A model generated the notes under the pieces. The model searched no databases. It had not been told where the DNA came from and saw nothing but the letters and a program-made list of their open reading frames with translations. Source: Mucidula mucida (taxonomy: Eukaryota; Basidiomycota; Agaricomycetes; Agaricales; Physalacriaceae). Taken from it: a DNA stretch of 34,415 bases. The stretch spans positions 1-34,415 of the forward strand of contig JADNYV010000365.1 in assembly GCA_015501055.1 (NCBI GenBank), read 5' to 3'. The first letter of the stretch is position 1. Each line of letters begins with the position of its first letter. The translations under genes and the position numbers were made by a program. Shown here in pieces: positions 12,052 through 22,171 of this stretch.

Positions 12052-12721
12052 TCGAGTCCAATCGGGTAGGAAAGCGTTTTGGGCAGATAGACACGAGAGT
12101 GGTCGTCGTAAGCAGATGACACTACTTTTGTGTTCGCTTGTAGAACCAGGTAACACGCTTCACGTACGAAGAAGTCGACATGTCCAAATGAGGTTGATAT
12201 GTGGCCATGGGGTGATCGCGGCGAAGGGGACCGATTTGGCAGAAGTAGTACACGCTAACCAAGCCGCAAGTCGTGGATCGAGAAGACGTAATCAGCAAGC
12301 TACGAAATATTCCCAAGAAACGCCAGGAACCGCTGTCCGAGTGGCAATAGGACGACTCATCGAGGCGTGGCTCAGTGAAGTGCTGAAGAAGAAAAGTCGT
12401 AGTGATCGGGGTCGGACATACATATCAACCGAGCTGACCAGAACGTGGGATCGTGATGGTTGTGCGAAGATTCCCACACCAAACTTTCTCGGGCTTTGTG
12501 CCCGTGTCACATCGAAGCACAGGAGTACCAGGAGTCCAGCATCAAGCGCGTAATGCCCTGCAATTCAGCGGTGTTTCCCAGGTACAGTGCATTGGGTGTC
12601 AAAAGTAATTCGGAGTCGAAAACTTCGAGCTTCGGTGTTCGGCGTACTTAAGCTACGATGGACAGCCGCATTTTCAGCACAGTCTTCCTTTCTAGCATTC
12701 GCTTTGTCAATTGGCTGTATC
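12052..12721. promoter_or_regulatory. Divergent promoter region, NRPS-like gene and hydrolase 1
   Basis: This is a gap between two head-to-head genes. It holds only motif-less short frames on both strands. Its right end (about 12640-12721) contains an in-frame hydrophobic leader without ATG and an out-of-frame ATG at 12657 (see the hydrolase 1 entry). No clear TATA box was found. Confidence 0.4.
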
Positions 12722-13922
12722 ATGGGTTTTCAGACGTTGATAGTTAACGCCTCCACCGGCGTGGAACTGTCCTTCATCGACAGTGGACCACCAGCGCAGG
12801 ATGTGTACACCACTATTATTGCTGTTCACGGCATGATCTTCACGAATCGTAAGTGCTCACCCAGGAGACGCGTGGTCAAAGACTGACGCGACACGTACTT
12901 AGTCGTGTTTCAGAAAGTTCTTGACATCGCACCGTCGAAAGGAGTGCGCTTCGTAGCCTTGAATCGTCGCCCATTCCCAGGGTCTACGCCGTTCACACCT
13001 GAGGAGTTGGACGTGACGCTTACAGGAGGTACTGGCGATGCGGACAGAGATGTTCAGATCGAGGCTCGCGGACATGAAATCGCTATGTTTGTCGCAGAAT
13101 TCATTAAGAAGTTCAAACTACCCGCGTTGTCGCAGGACGGAAAGCAGGGTGGCGTAGCTCTTCTCGGCTGGTCGGTGGGCGCAGCGTATCCTCTAGCGGC
13201 TGTTGGAAGTGCGCCGACTTTGCCCAAGGACGTGAAAGAGCTTCTCGGCTCGTACATTCGTTCTTTGATCTCTTACGGTGCGCTGCTTGGTTGTGTCCGA
13301 TAACACATGGCTCATCCAGACGTTAGAGCCCGCTGGGCTTGTCCTAGGCCTTGGTATGCCCGCACAGCAATGGACTCCCTTGGCAGATACTACGATGCCT
13401 GAAAACATTCGTCTGCCGTCATTCGGACAATGGGTCACTTCTTACTTTGATCACGAAGACATAACTCAACGCGACCTTGACAAGCTATCTTGGATTCTTA
13501 GTTCACCTACCCACGTTCCGACGCTGTATCGGATTCCGACCGACGAGCTAAACGCTATGATGCGATTGGGAGACGATGCGGGCACGGATTTGCCCTTTCT
13601 GGCTGCATTCCAAAATCAGCTTCGAATAAGCTGCCGAAAAGCGCTCTTCAACGCCGATGTCGCTAAAGTCTTCCCCCATATGAAGCGGTCCTTCTTGGTG
13701 GGAGACAAGACGGCCGCCTTTGGCTTTGCTGGTATATGGGCCCTCCAAGATGACGAAAAAATCAATGGAGGCACGATTCCTGTTGTTTACAAAGTCATCA
13801 AGGGGACGAATCATTTCGTAAGTACTCCTTCATTTAGGTTCGTAACTCTGAGTCCACAACAACAGGCTCACTGGGACGTTCCCGAGTTTGCATTGGATGC
13901 GTTCATTGAGCTCATTGGCTGA
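12722..13922 (+). CDS. Alpha/beta-hydrolase, copy 1
   Basis: This is a serine hydrolase-fold protein of about 345 residues in four exons: 12722-12848, 12903-13277, 13327-13817 and 13866-13922. The fold signature is the nucleophile elbow LLGWSVGAAYP (Gly-x-Ser-x-Gly), with a His-Gly before the first strand loop (AVHGMIF), an acidic residue in MKRSFLVGDKTA and a late His in GTNHFAHWDVPE as a candidate for the triad. The reaction is unknown: an ester, lactone or thioester hydrolase or a cyclase are all possible. The start used is MGFQTL, the first in-frame ATG. The paralogue at 25681-26928 starts 12 codons earlier with a secretion-like leader; here the same leader is in frame but has no ATG, while ATG 12657 is out of frame. 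It is followed by the ICMT-like gene after 140 bases on the same strand. Confidence 0.88.
12749..13146 (+). repeat. 398-base inverted near-identical repeat, left copy
   Basis: This segment of hydrolase copy 1 covers most of exon 1, all of intron 1 and the first part of exon 2. It matches 26462-26859 in inverted orientation with about four mismatches by eye. Sequence on both sides is clearly more divergent, so the ends are sharp. This is best explained by gene conversion or a recent partial recombination. Confidence 0.85.
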
Positions 13923-14062
13923 CACTGTTCTCATATGTACTATCTCCGTTTGCTCGCGGCTCTACAATAAATTTTCTCCATCACTATCAAAGGGACTTCG
14001 CGTTGCACATAAGTACTGGAACTCAATGAATGCTTGATCTGTCGTCTTGTCAGCGTCCCGCC

Positions 14063-14807
14063 ATGAGTCCTTCAACTGATAGCATTCCTGCAGTGACCAA
14101 AGCTGTTCTGCTCGTCTCAAGCAGTCTGTCTGTCTGGTGCGCACTTACCCCGCCACATAGAGCTGCTCCGTCAGAAAGACTACCCCCAAGTCGCATCGGA
14201 CGATGGGCAATTTTACTCGCGACCGTTCTGAAAGTAGGTTAATCTCAGATCTTCTTGTCACCTTTACTGATGCTCATTATAACAGTTCATTCATGTCATG
14301 AACTGTGTTTGGGAACTGTTGCAGATAGCAGCTTTTGTCCAAGGCTCCGTGAACGGAATCCAAAGGAACAGAAATGAAACGACGATCAATATCTCTGCCA
14401 CATTTGCTTGCGGTTGCGCATTGTCGATTTGTGGCGCCCTGCTTCGCTTTGCATGCTTTCGGGCACTCGGCCAATTCTTCACATTCGAGATGGCTATTCG
14501 GAAAGATCACCGTCTCATCACTTCTGGGCCATACGCGATCGTTCGTCACCCAGCGTACACTGGACTCGTGATGACCATGTGGGGAGCAGTACTCGTACAA
14601 CTCGGTTCGGGGATATGGTCATGGCGAGCTGCGAGGGTTCTGTCGACGATGCATCTGATGTCCGTCATGGCGCCTGCCGGGTTGTTGACGTATAGTTCTA
14701 CGCTCCGCGGGATGAGGGAGGATCGTGTTTTGAAAGAACAATTTGGAGCTGATTGGAATGTATGGGCGGAGAAAACCCCGTACAAGATGGTGCCCTATGT
14801 CTATTGA
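14063..14807 (+). CDS. ICMT-like membrane methyltransferase
   Basis: This is an integral membrane SAM-dependent methyltransferase related to isoprenylcysteine carboxyl methyltransferase, about 230 residues in two exons (14063-14233 and 14286-14807). The conserved C-terminal block is clear: LGQFFTFEMAIRKDHRLI, TSGPYAIVRHPAYTGL and, at the end, EDRVLKEQFGADWNVWAEK. Upstream there are several hydrophobic segments. The start is taken at 14063 (MSPSTDS); an in-frame ATG at 14030 would add 11 residues. Classical ICMT methylates the C-terminal prenyl-cysteine of proteins. Short ICMT homologues in fungal gene clusters may act on small molecules instead, so a carboxylate or thiol O/S-methylation in this pathway is an inference. 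It lies in tandem with hydrolase 1. Confidence 0.88.
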
Positions 14808-15576
14808 ACTGTAATTAGTATGTGAAGAACCTTGTGAGATTCAATAGGACTCAATGGACTCTAGTGAGCATGTACCGCAACTGTCAAGCCGTAGAAAGAT
14901 CAACAAAATTTGACGAAGACCGCCCCATATTGAATGAATGGTGACCTGGACCTTGAACCTGAGCCGAAGAAGTGTAAGAAGAAGCATATCGAGCGCCCAT
15001 CATGGCACCGTCTCTTGCTCACGCAGTAAGATTCGATCACGAGCTGGTTCAAATCACGATCCGATGTGTTACTCACGCTGTACACGCGAAGCGCTCAACA
15101 TTTAGGTTTATTCCGACCTTTCGAAATCCCGGTCAGATTTATTCATCGCCTTCCGATTCCCCTGCGAAAGGAACCATAATGGAATCATCCGACCACAGGC
15201 TGGATGAATTCTGAAATTCTGTCTGAATAACTGTAGTTTCCCTCAAGGCCATCAGCAAGACTACACCCGGCTTTTTGCCTTTGAGTTTTTGGGCTTTTTC
15301 ACTTTTGAGTGTATGACGGCGGTCCCGCCCCGCTTCAACAATGGCGTGCATGGGCCTATAAACATCTCTGGTAGGTAGTAGTAGTTGATATCTCATCCAA
15401 TGTGCAGTAGGACATGAAGTGAAAATGTTTCCGAAAAGATGGACACGAAAGGGATTTGAACTTGTGGCCTGTCGACTTGCAGGCTTTCTCCTGCCTAATA
15501 AGGCAACCTTCCGGCTTGTACAGGCTAGAAAGCCGGATGTCGAACTTGCTGATGAGCATTTCAGATAAGCGGGGCA
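14808..15576. promoter_or_regulatory. Upstream region of P450 A
   Basis: This 769-base gap precedes P450 A. A TATAAA sits at 15357-15362, about 215 bases before the ATG, so a long 5' UTR or another start site is likely. Around 15440-15530 the minus strand carries tRNA-like pieces (AGTTCAAATCC, CTGCAAG) that do not fold into a convincing tRNA. Confidence 0.4.
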
Positions 15577-17757
15577 ATGTCGTCGGCAATCCTCAGCGGT
15601 TTCCTGATCCTTGTTGGCATTGTGTGGCTCTACTCCAGAATCAAACGACGAGGAGTATCGAACGGCGCTCGCTTACCACCGGGACCCTCTCGCCTACTTT
15701 TCATTGGAAATCTACTCGACTTCCCCAAAATACATCCGTGGATCAAGTTCACGAAGTGGGCGGAGAAGTACGGTACGAAGTCCCGTATGTCCGAACCTTC
15801 GATCTCTGAGGACGCGTAGGTGATGTTGTGTACCTCGACATTATGGGACAAGGGATCCTCATCCTTAACACAATCGACTCAGTTAATGAGCTCCTCGCTG
15901 ACAGGGCTGGTATCTACTCTGACAGACCGACATTCACCATGGTTGGTGACCTCATGGGATTGAATCAAGTGAGTTCGCGCCCGACTGTCTCCTTCGATAG
16001 CGATTCACTTCCATGCAGAGTATCCCTATGCTTCCATACGGCTCGATGCTAAAGGACCAGCGCAAACTCTGTCATATTGCGCTGAGTCCTGATGCTACCA
16101 AGAAATACCGTGGTGTACAAGAAGATGCTGCGGTCATGTTCCTCCAGAGCCTTGTTGACGCGCCGGACAACTTCATGAAAGAACTTAGACTGTCGGTGTG
16201 TTCTTTGTTAGATGCGGACTTCGGTGACTTGAGTGTTTAGCACGAGCGGTCGCATAATAATGACCATGACCTATGGCATCCCCGTACAAACACCCGATGA
16301 TGTTGTATGTTGCCTACGCCGTTCGTTGTAATCTTCAGCTTATTTGGGACGAAGTATATTACCGAAGCAGAAGAGACTATGGACATGATTAGTCAGTTCA
16401 CAGTCCCCGGCGCCCACGTCGTGGATGTTGCACCGTGGCGTAAGTCAAGCTCAGTTGCATCGTTCAACCTCTTGTCTCTGACATAATGTGTAGTGAGAAA
16501 CATCCCTTCGTGGCTCCCTTGGAACACCATTCATGAGACCGGTAACCAAGGTCGCGCTCTCATATGGTCCATGATCAGTCGTCCGTACGAACAAGTTAAA
16601 CGTGAATACGCTGATGGACAAGCGAGCCCCTCTTTTGTCAAAGACTGTCTGGACTTCTTCAGTAGCGGACCGTCAAGGCTCTCGCCTTCTGAACAAGATC
16701 ACATGATTCGATGGTCCGCAGGAGCCATGTACGGTGGTAAGTCCTTCCAGCGTTCAGTGATGTACAATGACTGACGAGTCGTTTTAGCTGGTGCTGAAAC
16801 AGTAAGCACTACTTCACCTGCACATCGGTACCAAGTGCTAGTAACAAATACCAGACCTACACCACTACGCTGAACTTCATCATCGCCATGGCGTTGTATC
16901 CCGAGGTGCAAACCAAACTGTTCAACGAAGTCAAGGATGTCGTTGGACGCGATCGCTTACCTGAAGTCTCAGATCGAAAAGACCTTCCGTTGATGAATGC
17001 CGCGTATGCTTAACCTATTGATTTTCAGATCGTTTTACTTACAGCGTACAGCATCAAGGAAGCACTGCGTTGGCGACCTGGTCTTCCATTGAGTATTGCC
17101 CGCCAATCGAAAGAAAATGATGTCTTCAGAGGTAATGTCATTGTCTTGCAAACATGGAAAAGTGAAGATTGATCGGTTTTGAGGCTATTTCATTCCGAAG
17201 GGAACAATTGTGCTGCCAAACGTTTGGTAGATTATTTGACATCCTTTGAGTTCATCCACTCACCTGTGAACTAGGATGATCTCAATGGACAAGAACACAA
17301 GTATTCCCATGACAGATTTCGCTCCAGAAAGATTCCTACACGAGAATTCAGATGAAAATCCTACTGATCCCTACATGTATGCCTTCGGTTTTGGGAGAAG
17401 GTAAAGTAGTCAATTATCTTCATTCCGAGAGTCTCAGCACGCTAACAGTGAGGTAGGGTATGTCCAGGAAAGTATTTAGGAGACACAAGCCTCTTCGTTC
17501 TCTTCGCGCGTCTTATCTCTGCGTTTGAGATATTGATGCCTAAGGGCAATGAAAAGCATTCTCCCATCGACGTGGAGTACACTTCTGGACTTGTGTCGTA
17601 AGTTGCTGCGCTCCACCGTGATACTGCTATCGAACAGATCTATAGCTATCCAGACACTTTCGAGGTCTCGTTCAAAAGTCGATCTGCAGACACAGTGCGC
17701 ATCATCAGGGAAAAGGTCGCTTCCATCGTCGATAGAGACGTGTTGTCTGGAATATGA
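15577..17757 (+). CDS. Cytochrome P450 (P450 A)
   Basis: This is a microsomal heme-thiolate monooxygenase of about 510 residues. The N-terminal anchor MSSAILSGFLILVGIVWLYS is followed by LPPGPSRLLFIGN (proline-rich hinge). Helix I reads AGAETTYTT, helix K reads IKEALRWRP (Glu-x-x-Arg), then FAPERFL and the heme loop FGFGRRVCPGKYLGD with the cysteine ligand. Twelve or more short introns are needed. All could be placed in frame, including a 49-base one near 17000-17050 whose acceptor is the third of three AGs. The final exon ends SGLVSYPDTFEV... and the TGA is at 17755-17757. No lesion was found. It is likely to hydroxylate or further oxidise the pathway intermediate; the substrate is unknown. 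Confidence 0.93.
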
Positions 17758-19529
17758 ATGATTTCAGAGGCAGTCGCTCGCTCTTCATCAGTCATTAACG
17801 GTGCTGACCCGAAACTGAAATGGGCAATCATTATGATTCGTTAACATCGACACGGTACAGTAGAGGCGGCTCAGCCACACGGACTTGACGCGTCCTAGTC
17901 AATTTACTGACCGAGTTGGGGAAAACCCTTGCGTTGTCGGCAATTTTGTGGGCAAGTTATTCAAGACGGGGAAGCGCTGATGTAGTCCTTGCTGTAACTG
18001 AAGTCGCGACGCACCAACGATGCCTTGTCATGAAAATTCTCCAAGACTACTTGGTAGCAAATAGACAAAGTGTCACAGGAAGAGAGAGCGGAAGTAGCAA
18101 TGAGGGAGCGGAGCGGAATTTAGTATGGTAAGGCCACAGACCCCCCGACACGACTAGTCACTGTCCTTCTAGGAAACGTAGGCAGCAGCGATACCCACAA
18201 AGTACGTATGCGTGCAGGTGGATGAGCACCAAGGAGCTGAGACAAAAAGGAAAAAGGTTGCGGAAAGCCCATGTCAAGATGAGAATGACATTGGCTGCAT
18301 GAGGCATCATTCTAGTACAGTAGTAGATGTGATAATCCTCTTTTGAAGCGTGGCTAGGGAGCCGCAACACAGCTGTGGGCGTAGTGCGGGTGCGGGTGTG
18401 GATGTAGGCGCGGAAGTGGTGCAAATATCAGTGTTGGGCTTCATGGACAGGACCATACCGGGGAAGAAACCATGTTATGGTGCTTGGCAGGTGCTGGTGT
18501 ATATGCGAGCTAGGATCCCAGACGTCTGCAGAACGATACCCAGGACTCGGGGAGCAAGCCAATGAGACTGCAATACGGCGGAGAAGAGAAGAAAGAAGGC
18601 CGAGTCCACTGAGCACGGGGGTCGCGGTCTGGTCGCTGTGGTCGCAAGCAGCAGGCGATCGATGTACCACGTGTCTGTAGCAATTTTCTCTCTAAGTCTA
18701 AGTACCTGCCATTGTATTCATATGAAGCCAGACATTTTGTTCGCCTTCATCTCAGGCCATCGCTTCAAATTGAGGACCGTCTTGGCTACAGTGAAGCTAC
18801 GAAGCATTTTGCACCTTCAAGTCAGCTCTCATCAGCTGGAAAGACCTATTCGATATGTCGACACCTCGACGGAACTAGGGTTCGCATTGAAGGCCCTCGA
18901 CTTCCGTTCACCCAACCCCAGACCACGTCGCGCTCAGGCGTACTCAGAAGGCTAAGCTGTTCTCCCCCCCGCGCGCAAATCATATCAGAGGCTGATGGGT
19001 ACGTTCTCACGGTATGCTCTTTCTTCTCGCGAACATAGCTTTGCGTTCGGTCGAAAGTAGGGTAGGCCCTATGCAATCATGCCGCCACTTGGCCGTTATT
19101 TCCGGTACAAATGGTAGATTGATATGGCCCCCATCGAGAGAAGGACGTCTTCGGGGACTTCTCGGGGCCATGGTGCAAGAAACCACTTTCCAAATGCCGA
19201 TCATCATCGCCTGGTCGCCGCCACATGTGCAATTCTGGCATTGAGTACCGAGAATCTATCTTTATCGTTCCGTTCTCACAACGAAGCTACTTACTCGCGT
19301 ATCACTAGGTCCCAATCAGAAGCGGGTGCATAAACCACCATCGAATCAGGTATCCACTGTGATTCCGTCTGGAAGTCGAGCCACACCGAGCTGGTTTGTC
19401 TCGGACGCTTGTTGAACGTTGAATTCTTGCCATCCAGAGTGATGAACCGAATATGATACCACGATCTTGATGAACTGTCGACACCTACTTTCATTGGCCA
19501 CTCGATGCCATCTCTCCGCTGCCCTTCCG
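17758..19529. other. Large gene-poor gap between P450 A and P450 B
   Basis: This 1.77-kb stretch, unusually long for this block, has only short unsupported frames. A fragment at about 17905-18010 reads TELGKTLALSAILW, weakly like a degenerate P-loop. On the minus strand at about 19291-19500 there is a coding-like stretch ending DSMVVYAPASDWDLVIRE with stop near 19291; it may be a remnant exon of an unidentified gene. The palindrome TGTCGACA occurs at 18856 and 19476, upstream of P450 B. Confidence 0.4.
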
Positions 19530-21566
19530 ATGGACTACAGTTTGCCCAAATCTGTGACATATTTTTTGCTTGGTTGCAGCACCCTATGGCTGATCGGAGG
19601 CGCTCTGAGGAGGAGGAGGCGACTTCCTCTCCCCCCAAGTTGTGATGTTCCCCTCTTGCGCGCCAAATAGCTTACCACTACTCTAGATACCTCGATTAAA
19701 TCATCCTTCCGATATCGTTGGGAATGGTACGCGTCGATTTCGAAACGCCTTGGACCGATAGTCTCTGCCCCAGGACTAGGGGCTACTTCTGTGATCGTCC
19801 TCAACACGGCGAAAGCTGTAACGGATCTGCTCGACAAAAACGCCGCATACGCCAGCCGACCACGATGGCCCATGGTCGAACTTCTGGGTCGACAAAAGTA
19901 CGAGACTTCCGAATCCAAATGCTTTGAGTTTCTGCTAACATCATTCTCTAGGAACATCGGATTCACGTACTACAACGACCGGCTAAAGAAAATGCGCAAA
20001 GTCTTACAAACGTCGCTTAGTCAATCCTACGTTTCGACGTACTTGACTGATCTATTCGATGATCACTCCTTTGACCTCTGCCTTGCGATGAGCAAGTCTC
20101 CGGATGTCTATGATGTTGTACAAGTGTGAGTTGTTGACCCCAGCATCCCTGCCATCTTTGAAATGACTGCAATTCTAGTAAAATCAAAAAGCTGATCGCA
20201 ACGTTCTCCTATGGATACGAACCTGATGCCGCATATCTCAACCTCGCCGAAACCGTAGCAGAACAGACCGGAGAGGCATTTCAACCAGGGCGTTGGTTCG
20301 TGAATTCGTTTCCAGCACGTCGGTATACTCTTTATTCCGTCGTTTTCAACAGACTGACATCGACAGTGATGTGGATTCCGGGATGGATACCATTTGTCAC
20401 TTTTCAGCGGTGGGCTTGTCTTGCCAGGCAGTCGTACGAGGAAATGGTCAGAACACCTTTTGAGAAAGTGAAGCTGGCGGTACTGTGATTTTCATTCAAC
20501 TCCGAGATTTTTTCTGAAGAAAGGTAGGAAGAAGAGCGTAATGGGCTCGCACTAGTTCCGCGGAACCTCAAAAGTTCTCAAGCTATTTCTCCAGACGACG
20601 AAGAGATACTGATGTATGCTGCTGGTAGTCTTTTCAGCGGTAAACCGTCATGATATTTCAACGCAGGTCATACGCTTATCATCCTCCGACAGCTGGCACA
20701 GAAACTGTAAGTCATTACCCAGTCAGAATTCTGCACAAGACCGAATCTCCTCAAGCTCACCACCGTCATCGTTAATTTCTTGGAATTAATTGCCAATCAC
20801 CCCGAAGTCCAACAAGAGGCCTACGCGGAAATCGTCCAAATCGTTGGTCGGAACGACCTTCCCGCTGCCCGTCACATCGAGCATTTGTCGTTCGTGCAGG
20901 ACGTAATCAAGGAGGTACACCGCCTCCATCCGGCCGTACCTCTGGTTCCACATTGCAATACTACGGAGCAATCCTATCTCGGTTTTCGGATACCGAAGAA
21001 GTCCTGGGTTATGGGAAATATCTGGTGGGGTGTTTCCGCAAGAACGGATGATCTCTTCACTGCTCACGCCAATCTTAGGGCTGTTCTTCATGACGAATCT
21101 ATCTATCCCGACCCAGACAATTTCCTTCCGTCCCGTTATCGACGTGACGATTCTCCGGACCCTCGGAAATTTCTTTACGGGTTTGGACGGAGGTACATGC
21201 GGTCCTTAACCAACTACCAGCGTTTCTGACGATTGACAGGCGTTGCCCGGGATCAAATTTCGCCGACCAGTACCTCTGTCTGACCATTGCTCGTATTATA
21301 ACCTTGTTTGAGATCTTTCCCGCCCCGGATGTGCACTGTCCTCCAGTATTCACTGCTGGTCTTGTTGCGTCAGTTTTCCCGTAGTCTGATTGTCCATACA
21401 TTTATCGTGTTCGTCTAGCATGCCCAAAACTCTTTCGTCTCGGATGTCTCTACGGCCTGGGAGTAAATTGCTTCTGGAGCGTGCTGGTGGGCTAAAGGCG
21501 ACCGAAGACGGACGTATGCATAAGACTTCTACACCTGGAAACTTTCTCTCTGTTAGTGTGTCGTAG
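19530..21566 (+). CDS. Cytochrome P450 (P450 B), unusual N-terminus
   Basis: This is a second heme-thiolate monooxygenase. From 19530 (MDYSLPKSVTYFLLGC) a membrane anchor and LPLPP hinge are seen. The canonical hinge continuation is poor, however, and an in-frame TAG follows at 19669-19671; the same frame resumes as SSFRYRWEWYASIS. A 48-base GT-AG intron (about 19640-19687) would remove the stop while keeping frame, leaving a shortened hinge. The rest is regular: SRPRWPMVELLGRQ, YYNDRLKKMRKVLQ, helix I SAGTETLTT, helix K VIKEVHRLHP, YPDPDNFLPSRY and the heme loop FGFGRRRCPGSNFAD. The C-terminus ends at the TAG 21564-21566. Whether the N-terminus is functional is open. A decayed relative lies at 335-640. 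Confidence 0.85.
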
Positions 21567-22171
21567 TCTCGTAGTCATACTTGGTGTCGACATCTATATC
21601 TATCCCATTTGATACGATACAGTACGATACAGAGCTATGCTATGGACTTCGCCGTGTACGCTATCCCCCAAGTGAAGCGTGCTTGTCTATTTCCGACTTC
21701 GAACATCCCCTGGGTGAGGGTGACTTCCAAAAAAATGATGCTATCTTTGAAATTTACGGACGGCTTGTCTTGGATCAGCAAGTACGCGAATATTCGAACA
21801 GGGCAATCTTACTACTAGGCTGGTATTTCTGATTGATAGGAGACTACTCCCAGCATCATTATACCCAACGCGGATCTCTAGCGTTCGGAAGATGGCGGTC
21901 AGCTTCTTTCGAGCCGCCGTTTGATCATTTCCACTTGAATCTTACGTCCAACTACATCACTTCTTGATACTCGCTGAACGAGGAATGTGTTTCACTCCAC
22001 TTCGTCCTGGATTGCCACCGGTATTGTCCTTGGCGAGCTCTAAGTAATTCTGACGTCGCGCATCAGCGTCTAAGTCAGGACGTGTAAAAAAGCCGATCCG
22101 TCTGATGATGTTGTACTCCCGATATAAGGCGGTCGACTCCTCCAGATGCTCATCATTCCTACCTCTTGAAG
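21567..22171. promoter_or_regulatory. Upstream region of the GMC oxidoreductase
   Basis: This is a 605-base gap. TATAAG at 22123-22128 lies about 45 bases before the start codon and is a good core-promoter candidate. A third TGTCGACA palindrome is at 21585-21592. Confidence 0.5.

Noticed and set aside
15435..15535. tRNA-like pieces on the minus strand (T-loop-like AGTTCAAATCC and anticodon-loop-like CTGCAAG)
   Set aside because: The T stem and anticodon stem do not pair and no 5' acceptor strand is found. At best a decayed tRNA-derived element.
16995..17050. Apparent frameshift in P450 A before the helix K motif
   Set aside because: A 49-base intron using the AG at the end of GCGTACAG joins MNAA to IKEALRWRP in frame, so the gene is intact.
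17905..18131. Frame with TELGKTLALSAILW, similar to a Walker A / helicase motif
   Set aside because: The motif lacks the full GxGKT form, no further helicase motifs follow, and the frame is short.
19291..19500. Minus-strand coding-like frame ending VVYAPASDWDLVIRE
   Set aside because: The composition is plausible, but no family, start or partner exon could be found and it overlaps the P450 B promoter and start. Mentioned only in the gap entry.
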